Positions 33,701 to 48,700 of a stretch of 64,000 nucleotides of DNA are shown piece by piece. Made by a program: the position numbers and the translations under genes. Numbering within the stretch: the stretch's first letter is position 1; the number at the start of each line of letters is the position of its first letter. The stretch comes from Flavobacterium ammonificans (GTDB taxonomy: Bacteria > Bacteroidota > Bacteroidia > Flavobacteriales > Flavobacteriaceae): positions 744,001 through 808,000 of the forward strand of contig NZ_AP025185.1 in the NCBI RefSeq assembly GCF_020886115.1, in the 5' to 3' direction. The notes under the pieces were generated by a model. That model did not search any database, had not been told where the DNA came from, and saw nothing but the letters and a program-made list of their open reading frames with translations.

Positions 33701-36700
33701 CACTCCCATTATCACTTAAATTTAACCGTAATACAACCGAAGGGTCGTTTATGTTTGGTTTACTCCCAGCCGCTGCAGCACAAACCCCAACCAATTGGAA
33801 TGATAATGGCGCTAAATTTTACATTGCAGCTACACAAGGATATGGTTATTTCAACGGTGTCGCTTGGAGTTTTAATCACGGAGCTGTTACGGGTAATGAA
33901 GAGTACAGCATTGATATTTCTGCAACAGGCTATGTGACCGTGAAAATCAATGGTGTGCAAAAACAAGCCTACCAAGGGGTAAACTCAGCCTATAAGTTAG
34001 CAATTTCAGCAAGTACTACATCTGCTTTGATTTCAAACATTCGTTTAACCAATGCTGCTAACCCAGAAAAAACGATTTGTTTGGATCGGGATACGGATGG
34101 TGATGGGATTCCTAACCGTTTGGATTTAGATTCGGATGGTGATGGATGTAGCGACGCGTTTGAGGCCGGAACAACAACAAATAGAACGGTCGACTTCGCT
34201 CATCCTACAACTGGAGTTGGTACAAATGGTTTTTCTAACAGCTTAGAAGCTACTCCCGACAATGGAATTTATAATGGGACCTACAATTCTTTGCATGTTA
34301 TTGATAATAATATAAAAGGGTGTATAGATTCTGATGGAGATAATAGTAGCGATGTAATTGACTTGGACGATGACAATGATGGTGTATTAGACGATGAAGA
34401 ATGTGATGCTCCGTCTTTTTCTAGTTGGACCGATGAAGCAAGATTTAAAACTAAAATAATGAGTTCTGCCTTTCACGGAACCTTATTTAGAAGTAAAAGT
34501 GGAAAATATTATGTAGCAGGGCAGTACGCAAAGCCAGATGGGAATGATCAAGTAACACCAACTTTAGTTACACCAGCCAATGGTTATAATTATACCGGTG
34601 AGATCATCGACATGGCTGCTGTAGGGTCAAATAGTTGTTATGTTCTTGCTACAACTGATGGAATTTGGGTGTGGGGGTATTTGAATACCAACTTTGTATT
34701 GCCCGGAACTACTAATACTGCAGGAAGTCCATTTCAAAAAGTAGCCTTGCCTTCAGAAATTGATCCTAAAAACATCAAGTCGATTAGCGCCTCCACCAAT
34801 AACTTCATGATCTTATTGCAGGATGGAAGCGTATATACCTACGCAATGACATTTCCTTCTTTAAATGGAGCAGGATTAACTGTAGCGACCAAAGGATTTA
34901 CCAAAGTTTTAGTGGCACCCAATACACCATTAGCCAATATTGATCAGATTGAGGCTACTTCGGCTGGTTCTTTTGCTGCCGATGTAGCCAATAATAAAAT
35001 CTATACATGGGGTGACCAAGTGTATTTAGGAAACGGTTCGGCAGCATCAAATAGAAATTTTGCTACCGAAATGACCAATCCTTTACCGAGCGGAACTGGA
35101 ATTGCGATGATTGACGCGACCTACAATGCCAGTATGACTTATTTGGTTTTGGGCACAGACAAAAAAGTATATGCAATGGGGTCGGGTTCGGCAGGTATTT
35201 TAGGTCAAAATAGTGTAGCTAATTCAACAACTTGGGTAAACGTTAGGGGTAGGAACGGTATTGGAATCTTAGAAAATATAGAATATCTAAGCGCTCAAAA
35301 CTCAACGGATTTATACACCTCAGCTTCAGTAATTACAAACACGGGCCAACCGCTGTCGTGGGGCGATGCTGGTGGAGCCAATATGATCGGATTAGGGAAT
35401 ACAAATGCGCTAGTACCAGCCTTACCTAATGGTATTTCAGAAACAGAATTTATTTATGTGATTGAAAATGGAGGTCACGTGACACCAATGTTGAATGATA
35501 AAGGCGAGATTGGAAACGTAGGACACAATGTATCGGGGGCTTTTGGTGATGGATCAACTCAAAACCGAGCCGTTTATATCTTCAATCCGTTCGAAAGAGG
35601 AACTGATTTTTCAGACAACATTGCAGCAACCTGTAACCCAGATATTGATAAAGATGGTATCATCAATCGCTTAGATTTAGACACCGATGGTGACGGATGT
35701 AGTGATGCCAAAGAAGCTGGTGTTTCAGGAACTTTAATTTCAGGCACTCTTGTCAATAGGGTAAACGGCTCAATAACCAACACAACTGTTACTAATGCTA
35801 TTGCTCAGGGATCGTATGGGGCTAACGGATTAGCAGACGGCGTAGAAACTTCGGCTAACTCAGGAGCTATTAATTATGTTTCAACCTATGTTGATTTTGC
35901 GAAAAGCGCAACGATGAATGTTTGTGCTGATTCTGATAACGATGGTGTACCTGATATCCTAGATATTGACGATGACAATGATGGCGTTTTAGATGCAACA
36001 GAATCTCCCGACTGTTATTTACCAGCCACATTTTTTGCAAGTGGCAACAGACAAGCTAGCTTTACTATTTCATCTGAAATCCCAAGAGTTAGCCCAAATA
36101 ATCAACCCAAAAATTTAATTGATGGTGATGGTACAACGATAGCTATTGGATTTGTTAATAGCTCATCTATTGTAAATAAAGAATTGTATAAAATTACGTT
36201 TAATTATCCCGTTCCTTTATCACAATTAACGCTTCGTTTTGCAGATGGAAACAGTCATTTTAATTCAGGAGCAATTGTTAAAGTTCAAGGTAGTAACGAT
36301 AATACTGCTTGGACAGACTTAAACACAGGAACAACCTTCAATACCCTTACAGATAACACCATTGTTGCTCCATTTTGGACTGCAGCTACCTCTAATGAAG
36401 TCTTCACAATTACTCAAAACCAAGCACGATACAAATATTACCGTTTGTATGGTACAGCTGGATCTGTTAATGCAAATGGATATGCTACAGAATTTTATTT
36501 CACTACAGCAAGCAGCTATGAACCAAGTTTCTATCCAAAAGCAACGTGTACAGCTACAGATACAGATGGTGATGGAATTGCCAATAATTTAGACTTAGAC
36601 TCTGATGGTGATGGTTGTCCAGACGCCAAAGAAGCAGGGATTATCGGAACTTTAGCACCAGCTGAAATCATTAATTTAGTCAATGGAACACGTACAGCTA

Positions 36701-39700
36701 CACCAAATGTAGCAGGTGCAGTTGCTTCAGGACCTTATGGTGCCAATGGATTTGCTAATGGCGTTGAAACTGCGGCAGAAAGTGCGGTTTACAATGGAAC
36801 GTTCGTTTATAAATATGCGCTTTCAACCAAATACAATGGCTGTCTTGATACCGACAATGATGGAGTAGCTAATTTATTTGATTTAGATGATGACAACGAC
36901 GGGATTTTGGATGCCCAAGAGTGTGCGCCTTTTGATCCTAATAATGTTAATTATTCACCACGGTCATTTGCTGTTACGAATGGTGCCTCAGCATCTCAAA
37001 CCTTTCCAGCTGCACCAAATGGGTTAGTGGTTAATGTTTGGACCTTAGATAATTCATTCAATGTTCGTATCAATGGAACCTATCTAACAACTCCAAATGA
37101 ATTAGAATACTGGTCACCAGCGAATACAAATGCAATTGTAGAATTCTTAGACGGAACTTCACATCCAAGTATATGGACAATAACTGGTAATCAAGCACAA
37201 CCAATTATTCGCATTTATATTGATGAATTAGGAGATGTCAAATTGTATGGTAGTAGAACAACCAATGGACCTTTAGAAGAAATGCGTTTACGCAATGGAT
37301 CGTTCAATAACATTACTTTAAATACGAATGCTCCGAATACTTTCCAAATTGGACAATTAGTTGTTGCACAAACCTTTATTACAGGAGATTATGGGGTTAT
37401 CAATAAAAACTGTGACTTTGATAACGATGGCATACCAAACCAGTTAGATTTAGACTCAGATGGCGATGGTTGTTCGGATGCAAAAGAAGCGGGGGTATCA
37501 GGCACTTTAAATCCAGGTAGCATTGTTAATTTAACGGCAGGTTCAACATCAACTACCACAACCACAGCTAATGTAGCAAATACAATTGCAAATGGACCCT
37601 ATGGTACAAATGGTTTTGCGGATGCATTAGAAACATCAGGGAACGGTAATTATACAGGTGTATATACGTATTATTTTGCAGCAAGCTCAGGATTAAATGC
37701 CTGTTTGGATTCAGATAATGATGGTGTAATAGATCTTTCAGATATCGATGATGATAATGATGGGGTTCTAGATGCTGTAGAATCACCTACTTGTTTCTCA
37801 ACAAATCAAGAAGCAAGTTTGCCAATAAGCTTAACAAGTGAATTACTAATACATAGTACTAATTCTATAATAAATGCAATAGATAATAATGCTACAACTT
37901 ATTCTGCATTTAGTAATGGGCAAAATTGGGTAGGAAAAGAGTTGTTTAGAATAACCCCATCTGTTGTAGGTCCAATCGCTATTAGTGGTGTACAAATGGA
38001 GTTGTTCAATTGGGCACTATCTGGTTCACCAACCAGTACCTTTAAATTACAAGGTAGCTTAGACAATGGAACAACTTGGGCAGACTTATCTGCAGCTGTT
38101 AGTTCAACTGCTAGTACAGGATTGTTTACGGTTTCAAACACCTTGAACCCAACAGTTAAATATACCTTATTCCGAATTGTTGGTGTAGCAGGAACTTGTA
38201 GTTATGGTGGCGTGTATGAATTGCGTTTAGTTTTACCAACTACTTACCAAGCAAGTTTATATCCAAAAAGTAGCTGTACAAACGATACCGATGGAGATAC
38301 CATTCCCAATTATTTAGACTTAGACAGTGATGGCGATGGTTGTCCCGACGCCAGAGAAGCGAGTGTTATTGGAACATTAACCACAGGAACAGTAATTAAC
38401 CGTCCTGCTGGGGCAACAACTAATACCACCACAGCAAATGTTGCCAATGCGGTAGCCGCAGGCCCTTACGGCTTAAATGGTTTTGCCAATGGTTTAGAAG
38501 TAACGTCAGAAAATGGAGTTTACAACGGAACCTACACTTATAATTTTGCTACGAATGCCTCGATAAATGCTTGTATCGATACTGACAATGATGGCATTGG
38601 CGATATTATCGATTTGGATGATGATAATGACGGAATTTTAGATGCCACCGAATTAGTTTGTACGCAACAGCTTACTGCTAAAGCAGGGGTACTCGTTACC
38701 CGACCATCTACCATAAATTATTCCTTTAATGGAAACACTCTAGCCAATTTAGTAGATGGCGTTGATGCCAATACGATTGTAAATCACACCCCAACAGGAA
38801 CATTAAACAATAGTCCGTGGTTAATTTTTGAATTTCCAACGCCAAGAGCATTAAGTTATCTTGAAATTGGACATTTCTCAGGTCAGACTTTGTTTGCAAC
38901 TACTTCAACCTACAAAATTCAAGGAAGTACAGATAACAACAACTGGACCGATGTTACAGGAACATTAACCTATAACAATGTTGCTACCAGTACAAGTGGT
39001 GGTTTATCAACCAATAACTCTAATATTGCTAGTTTCCCTTCTAATACCACAGCGTACAAGTTTTATAGAATTTTTGGTATCGCAGCAACTACTGGTGGCG
39101 GTTGGGCAACCGAGGTTTATTTTAGGGAGAATGTGTGTAGTTGGGATTTAGATAATGATGGAATTATCAACTCTTTGGATTTAGATAGTGACGGGGATGG
39201 TTGTCCCGATGCAAGAGAAGCGGGTGTTATCGGAACTTTAACCACAGGAACAATAATTAACCGCACGGCAGGAACTTCAACCAATACTACCACAGCAGGA
39301 GTAGCCAATGCAGTAGCCGCAGGCCCTTATGGCTTAAATGGTTTTGCCAATGGTTTAGAATTAACGTCAGAAAATGGGATATACAACGGAACATATACCT
39401 ATAATTTGGCTACGAATGCCAATTTAAATGCCTGTATCGATACCGATAGTGATGGCATTGGCGATATTATCGATTTGGATGATGATAATGATGGGGTTTT
39501 AGACACAGAAGAATTCAACTGTACGCCAGCCAGGATGAATAAAACCGGGATTACTGTTTCCTCTACAGTAACATGGGGCTTTAATGGAGCTACTACTTTA
39601 GCCAATATGGTGGACAATGCAGAAGCTATTGTTGCCTATTCGGATAGCGAATTTTTAAATCAAACTATATTACAATTCAATTTGCCTACGGCAAGAATCT

Positions 39701-42700
39701 TGAGCCAAATTGAAATTGGAAACCAAGCAGGCAATAACCCATTGGGTACTACAGGAACCTACAGAATGCAAGCTTGGGATGGGACTGAATGGATAGATTT
39801 GACAGCCAATCAAACATTTGGCACACCAACAGCGCCAATCAATGCAGCCAACAATTCGTATAAATTCAATATGCCATCAAATTATACGGCCTATACCCGA
39901 TACCGAATTTTTGGTACATCCAACCGAGGGACAGTTTCGGGTTGGATTCAGGAGGCTTATTTTACAGAGCGTATCTGTTTGTTAGATATCGATGGAGATG
40001 GTGTTCCAAACCATTTGGATTTAGATGCTGATGGCGATGGTTGTGCAGATGCCATAGAAGCTGGAAGTTCAACTACAGCAACAAGCACTTCAAATTTTCC
40101 TGCTTCAGCAGGGAACGACACCAATCGAAATGGATTGTTAAACAACTACGAAGGTGGTACAGCAGGAACAATAAATTATACCTCTACCTATACCAGTTTT
40201 GCCTTGTCTAATACAATCAATGCATGTACCGATACCGATGGTGATGGAATTACAGATGTTAGAGATTTAGATGATGATAATGACGGTATTTTAGACAGTA
40301 TTGAATGTCCGTTAACCCAATTAAACACCAACGAAAGTAATGGAACTTTTGGTACTGAAGCAACCCCTCGTAATACTTCAAATACTAATGTTACTGGAGG
40401 ATATGTGTATTCAGGGACAAATAGTGGGGCTGCTCAATATGCTGTAATCAATCAGGGGACTCCGTACCACCCAGCTGCTGAATTTTGGAGGTATTCAGGC
40501 CGCACCACAGGAACTGCTACAGACGCTTATTTAGCTGTAAACGGTAGTACAACTGTGGGTACATTTTACAGAGAAAGTATCAGCTTGCAGGCAGGTGCAA
40601 GATACCGAATTTCGTTTTGGCACCAAGCCGCTTCAGCTAATAACGATTACCAATTAGCAGCTGAAGTACTTTCGGCAAGCAATGCGGTTATAGCAACGGC
40701 TAATTCCGGCCCGCAAAATTCATTGGGTTGGAAATTAGCTTCTATTGATTTTACATCAGCAACTAACCAAACGGTAAGTTTTATTATTAAAAATGTTTCT
40801 ACTAATTCAAGTGGCAATGACTTCTCTATCGATGATATTTCAATCACCGCTATTGGATGTCCTGATTCTGATTTGGACGGTACTCCAAATCACTTGGATT
40901 TAGACAGTGATGGTGATGGTTGTAGTGATGCACTCGAAGGAGGAGCTACTAATGTTACTACAGCCAATTATAAATTTACTTCTACAGCAGGAACCAACGG
41001 TTTTGCTGATGAGTTAGAAACCAGTCCAGGTTCTGGAGTTTTCAGTAGAACCTACAGTTATAATTTTGCGTTGAGCAATACCATTAATGCTTGTACAGAT
41101 TCCGATAACGACGGGGTTAGGGATATTTTAGATTTAGATGACGATAATGATGGAATTTTAGATTCAGTTGAGATGGGTTGTGATCAAGGTGTAAATATAA
41201 CTGGAACTAACGGTGGTGTTAGAGCTGAAAATACAGCTCCACCTGGTTGGACAAGTTCTGTATCCTCGCCAGACATTGCTAATGCTGCGGGTCATGTGTA
41301 TGGCACTTGGAATGTAGGATGTGTAGGAACTGCTCCACTACCTCCAAATGGTCACTTAACATGGATGAGTTTCTTCTCTAATACACAAGAAGCATTTAAG
41401 ACGACACTCAACAATTTAATACCAGGCAGAAGTTATTCACTAACAGTTTTTTACGGAAGATTTGCTGCATTAGGAGTTGGTTTAGGACAAGTAACAGTTA
41501 AGTTAGGGACAACAGTAATTGATCAATATACGCCAACGGTTGGATGCGGTTGGGAAACAAGAACAATCACATTTACTGCTGCGGCATCGAGCCAAGAGTT
41601 GCAATTCCAAAATACAGGACCAACATCTGCAACGTGGAACACAAATATTTCGATCAGTGCTAATGCTATTCTACCAGTATGTACTGACATTGATACGGAT
41701 AACGACGGCATTTCAAACCGGTTAGACACAGACTCTGATGGGGATGGCTGTTTCGACGCAGTGGAAGCAAAAACTACTTATAATGCTGGTTCAGGAATTG
41801 TGAGTACTGCTAAATTAACAACGAGTACTATTCCAGGAACTGTTGGGGATAATGGTTTTGTAAATGGTTTAGAAACTGCTGCGGGAAGTGGGATTTATAA
41901 TGGCACTTATTTGTACTCGAGAGCCACAGATCCTAATATAAAATCGTGTATTGACACTGATTTTGACGGGTTGCCAGATTTTGAGGATGTCGATGATGAT
42001 AATGATGGAATTTTAGATAGTAATGAATGCGTTTCGGCCTTATCCCAAAATTTCCCTACATCGGGAGGAAATACCAATACGCTTACTGGTTGGACCGTAG
42101 GTGGAACTTATGCAGGTTCAGGATCCTGGACAAGTGCTACAGGGAGAATAAATTTAAATACGAATGGGTTAGAATTTAGAAGAGATGCATCCACAACCTC
42201 CACAATTACTAGAACAATAACTAACCTTCCTGCTAACAGTGAGATAACCCTAGGTAATTTGTATTGGTTTAATACAAATGCTGCTGATAATTCTGTTGTA
42301 GCAACCTTGAATGTTAAATTAAATGGCGTTACTTATGCTACGATAAAAACGGGATCAGCCAATACGGCTTTGCCTTCAATTACGGTTTCAAATGGGGCAA
42401 CAACTAATTTATCTTCGCTACCAAGTACCTCTGCAAATACAGCATCTGCTAAGTCTAATGTAATTCTTAAATTACCTAATCCTACGATTGCTTCTGCATC
42501 ATTAATTATCGAATTTATTGCATCATCGTCTGCCGGAGAAGTGGATGATATTGGTTTTGCTTCTATCTCTATCAATAGTTGCGATGCGGATACTGACGGA
42601 GACGGTATTCCTAACTCGCAAGATTTAGATTCAGATAACGATGGTTGTTCTGATGCTAACGAATATTACAATTCCGCTACTGCTCAAGGCACAGATGGGA

Positions 42701-45700
42701 ATAGTTATTTCGGAACAGGAAATCCACCAGCAATCAATGCGAATGGGTCAGTTACCGCGGCCAGTTATAGTGGTACATACACTAATGCAGCAGTTGCAGG
42801 TTCGGCTAGTGTGATTACTGCTCAACCTGTAGATGCGGGTGTGAGTCCAGGGGCAACAGTAAGCTTTACCGCTACAGTTACTGCTGGATCAGCTCCTGTA
42901 GCTTACCAATGGAAATTAAGCACAGATGGGGGAACAACTTGGGCCAATGTGACCAATACAGCGCCTTATTCAGGGGCAACTACTACCAGCTTAACAGTAT
43001 CAAACATTACTATGAGCATGAAAGGGTACAGCTATAAATTAGTAATTACCCAAGCCAATTATGTGTGTGGTACTGTAGTATCCAACCCTGCTAAAATTGA
43101 AATTGTTCCTTTTGTTTCTATAGTTGACGATGCGGTTACCGCTGCCGAAGACACGGTAGTTAGCGGAAATGTTTTGACCAATGATAAGGGGTCAGGAAAT
43201 ACCGCCCTTACCGTAAACAGATTTAAAATTGGAGCGACAACCTACAATGCAGGAGATACTGCAACAATTGCAGGAGTTGGAACAATTCGAGTGAATTCAG
43301 ACGGAACATTTACATTTACACCTCAATTAAATTATATAGGAACAGTACCTGCAATCGAATATACCGCGACAGACACCGTTGGGGCCTCCGATTCAGGAAC
43401 CCTGTCTATTGTAATTACACCAACCAATGATCCTCCGGGAGCTACGGATGAGCTTGTAAATGTTACTGAAGATATACCGTTTACAGGGGATGTATTGTCA
43501 AACGATACCGACGCTGAAGGGAATAGTTTAGTGGTAAGTACATTTAGCACTACTATTAATAATGTTATAGTAACTTTCAATGCAGGAGTTTCGGCTGCAA
43601 TTCCAGGGGTAGGAACGATTGTAGTCAACGCCAATGGATCGTTTACTTTTACACCAGCATTGAATTATATTGGAATTGTTCCGGATGTAGATTATACTAT
43701 TTCTGATGGAAATGGCGGCTCGGATACCGCTAAATTATCAATTGTTATCACCCCAGTTAATGACGCTCCTTTAGCGGCTGATGATATTGTAACGGGATCT
43801 CAAGGAACTACTTTAACCGGTTCAGTGCGAACTAATGATTCGGATTTAGAAGGAAATAACTTAACAGTAACTGGATTTACTGTTGTGGGAGTTGCTGGCA
43901 CACCAGTAATAGGCACACCGTTTTCGATTCCGGGAGTTGGTAGCCTTACTATTAATCCTGATGGAACCTATACTTTTGTTCCATTAAGTACATTTACTGG
44001 ACAGGCGCCATTGATTACCTATACACTTTCTGATGGCAATAGCACAGATACAGCTGTTTTAGACATTTATGTAGCACCGGTCAATCAGACTCCAATAGCA
44101 AGGCCTGATGCTAAAACAATTAATGAAGATACAACAGCTACGGGAAATGTACTTTCAGACGGCACTCCTGACTCAGACCCGGATGCCAATACGGTATTAA
44201 AGGTAACGCAATATTCATTTACTATTGGCAGTACGGTATATACCTATCCAGCAGGAACCACAACTTCAATACCTGGAGTGGGTGTGATAGTAGTTAATGC
44301 AGATGGTACTTACACTTTTACACCAAACTCCAATTACAATGGAGTAGTGCCCGTAATTACCTATACCATTACAGATGATAATAATCTTGCAGCCACCGGA
44401 GCAACGGTTTCGAGTACCTTAACCATTACGATTACACCAGTCAACGACAATCCAATTACAGTCAATGACGACAATAAAGTTACCCCAGAAGACACGCCAA
44501 TTTCAGGCAATGTATTGACCAACGATAGTGATCCAGAAGGTACCGCTATTACAGTTACGCAATTTACTATAAACGGTACGAACTATCCTGCTGGAACATC
44601 AGCTACAATTACAGGCGTAGGAACTTTAATTGTAAATACAAACGGTAGTTTTACGTTTACACCGGCAGCCAATTATTCGGGTGCAGTACCTACAGTTACC
44701 TATACTGCTAGAGATGCTGATGGAGGAACGGGAACCGCGACTTTAAAATTAGCAGTAACCCCTGTGAATGATGCCCCAGTTGCAGTTGATGATACGGTAA
44801 GCACACCGGAAAACACTGCGGCTACAGGTAATGTAGTGACTAACGATACTGATGTTGAAGGCAACACCAAATCGGTAACTAGTTTTACTATTAACGGAAT
44901 AACCTATCAAGTAGGAACAATCGTAACCATTCCGAACATAGGGACATTAATACTCAATGCTGATGGAACTTATACGTTTACACCAGCTCCTAATACTAGT
45001 GGAGCAGTTCCAGTCATAACCTATACTCTATCAGATGGCAATGGAGGAACAGATACTGCGGATTTAAATATTACAGTTGCAGCTGTAAATGATGCACCAG
45101 TTGTGGTGAATGAATCGTTAAGTACTAATGAAGACTCACCACTTACAGGTAATGTTTTAGCTAATGATACCGATCCTGAAAATAATACATTAACAATAAC
45201 TCGATTTACAGTAGCAGGGCAATCCTATACCGCAGGTCTAACCGCTACTATTGATGGTGTGGGAACAATCCGAGTTAATACCGATGGAACCTTCACATTT
45301 ACACCAGTAGCCAATTATAATGGTTCAGTGCCGGTTATTGGTTATACAGTATCTGACGGTCAAAGTCCTGCACTTACTACTGACGGTTCTCTTTCAATTA
45401 ATGTAAATCCTGTAAACGATGCGCCAACCGCACGTCCTGATACGGCTTCAGCTACTATAAATACTGCAGCAACTGGAAATGTAGTAGACAATGACTCAGA
45501 TATTGAAGGCAGCGCTCTTACAGTAACACAATTTGTTCTTACAATAAATAGCGTCGTTACGACTTTTAACGCAGGTGACACTGCAACCATTCCAGGCGTT
45601 GGAACCTTGGTCATTAATGCTGATGGCACCTATACCTTTACACCGGCGACAGATTATTTAGGCCCTGTACCAGTAGCGACCTATACGGTCAGCGATGGAA

Positions 45701-48700
45701 CAGCAACAGCAACAGCTGCCTTAACATTAAGTATTACTGCTCCAGATACCGATGGCGATGGGGTTTATGATTTTAAGGAAACGGCTGACGGTACAGATCC
45801 AAATAACTTCTGTGATTATAAACCAACTTCGGTAATGGGAACCCGAACTGGAGCGTGGAATTTAGCTGATTGTGATGGTGATGGAACCCGAAATGGAACA
45901 GACACCGCGCCATTAGACCCTTGTATTCACGCAGTCAATGCACAACCCGACAGAACAAATGCTTTATGGCAAGCTGCTGATTGTGATCAAGATGGTGAAA
46001 CCAATGGATTTGAAGATGCCAATGGAACAAATTATAACAATGCTTGTTCTTTCACCACAGCACCTACAGCTTCTAGTTCAGTATACTCTACTTGGTCTCT
46101 ATTGGATTGTGATAACGATGGTCTTACGAATGCTTCAGAAATTACAGGAGGAACGAATCCATTGAATTCGGATACTGATGGTGATGGAAACCCTGACAAT
46201 ACAGATACCCGTAAAACGACCCCAACAGCAATTAACGATACTGCTAATGGTTCAGTTGGAGTTGCTTCTGTAGTAAATGTATTAGCGAATGACGATTATT
46301 TACCTAATGACGGAAACACAATAACCAGAGTGGGTGGTACCGCAACAGGTACCGTAAGCTTCAATCCAGTTACCGGTCAAATGACCTATACGCCAACCAA
46401 TGCTGAAGGGGGTACTGCCGTAACAATTATATATGAAGTATGTCAAGGCAGTGTTTGCGCTACAGCTACGGTAACAATTACGGTTGCCATCAACGATGCT
46501 GATGGAGACGGTGTGTCAGATAATATCGAAGCATCGGATAACACCAATCCAAATGACGGATGTAATTATTTACCATCTAGTCAAATTAGCGCTAATACAA
46601 GTCTAGCTTGGAGAGCGGCAGATTGTGATGGTGACGGAACGCCAAATGGAACAGATAATCAACCATTAAACCCATGTGTGGGAGGTGCAGCCATACCAAA
46701 TACTTCAAATGCCATTTGGCAAGCAGCAGATTGTGATAGTGACGGAATTCCAAATGGAACAGAAGGTCTTATAGATACGGATGGGGATGGCACACCAAAC
46801 TATTTGGATGTGGATTCTGATAATGACAACATACCAGATGCAGTAGAAAAAGGCAGTGGAAATACCCTATTAGATACCGATGGAGATGGAACACCAGATT
46901 ATAGAGATTTGGATTCAGATAACGATGGTATTCTTGACAGTATTGAAGACACAGGCTGTTCAGGAACAACGCCATGTACTCCAACGGATACTGATGGAGA
47001 TAACATCCCAGATTATAGAGATCTAGATTCAGATGCTGATGGTATTTCTGATGCTATTGAAAAAGGACCAGGATCCACACCTTTAGATACAGATGGAGAT
47101 GGTACTCCAGATTTCCAAGAAATTGATTCAGATGGAGATGGCATTTCAGACGCAATAGAGAAAGGTTCGGGAGCAACTCCAATAGATACAGATAGTGATG
47201 GAACTCCTGATTACCGTGATACCGACTCTGATAATGATGGCATTTCAGATGCGATAGAAAAAGGTCCGGGATCGACACCAATCGATACCGATGGAGATAA
47301 TATACCAGATTACTTAGATAGAGACTCAGATGCAGATGGTATTTTAGATGCCATTGAAAAAGGACCAGGAGCTACTCCAATCGATACCGATGGAGATAAT
47401 ATTCCAGATTTTCTGGACACCGATTCAGATAATGATGGTATTTCAGATGCCATTGAAAAAGGACCAGGAAGCGGGAATACACCATTAGACACCGATGCCG
47501 ATGGAATACCAGATTACCGCGATACGGATTCGGATAATGATGGAATTCTGGATTCAGTAGAAAAAGGAAGTGGCAGCACAGTTGTAGATACAGATAGTGA
47601 CGGAACACCAGATTATCGTGATTTGGATTCCGACGGCGACGGTAAACCTGATGCTCAAGAAGGCAACATAGACACAGATGGGGATACTATTCCTAACTAC
47701 CAAGACTTGGATTCAGATGACGACGGTGTTTTAGATGCGGTTGATCAATGTCCTTTAGTTGCAGGCACAGCTGCATCCAACGGATGTCCACCTGACTTTG
47801 ACGGCGATGGTTTAATAGACACAGTTGATTTAGATGACGACAATGACGGAATTTTAGATACAGTGGAAGCGGCGGCTTGTTTACCGGCTAGTCCAAATTG
47901 TGACACGGATGGTGATGGTATTCCGAATCGTTTGGATTCCGATTCTGATAATGATGGCATTTCTGATGTGAAGGAAGCAGGAGGAACGGATTCTGATAAT
48001 GATGGAAGAGTTGACGGAGGAGTTGATGCTGACGGAGTTCCAACGTCTGCGAATGGAGGTCTAACACCTCCAAATACAGACGGAACCGGTGGAACTAATC
48101 CGTATGACATTGATTCTGATGGTGACGGAATTCCAGATGCGATTGAAAAAGGAGCTAATGGAAATGCACCTGTTGATACTGATGGCGATAACATTCCAGA
48201 TTATCTTGATTTAGATTCGGATGGCGATGGTATTTCGGACGCGATTGAAAAAGGACCAAATGGAACTACCCCAATTGATACAGATGGCGACGGCATTGCA
48301 GATTACAAAGATCTAGATTCAGACAACGATGGTATTTCAGATGCCATTGAAAAAGGACCTGGAACAACACCAGTAGATACCGATGGCGATGGAACCCCAG
48401 ATTACCGTGATACGGATTCCGATAATGATGGAATGTCTGACACTATTGAAAAAGGGCCAACCGCAACTCCAGTGGACACAGATAGTGACGGAACACCAGA
48501 TTACCGAGATTTAGATTCTGACAACGATGGTATTTCAGATGCGATTGAAAAAGGACCTGGAACAACACCTGTTGATACTGATGGCGATAACATTCCAGAT
48601 TATAGAGATCTAGATTCAGACGGTGATGGTATTTCGGATGCGATTGAAAAAGGTCCGGGAGCGACACCAGTGGATACAGATGGTGACGGAATTCCGGATT

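Noticed and set aside
34410-35640. Separate gene for the RCC1-like region
   Set aside because: There is no stop, promoter or start signal in the flanks. TSP3 linkers join it in frame on both sides.
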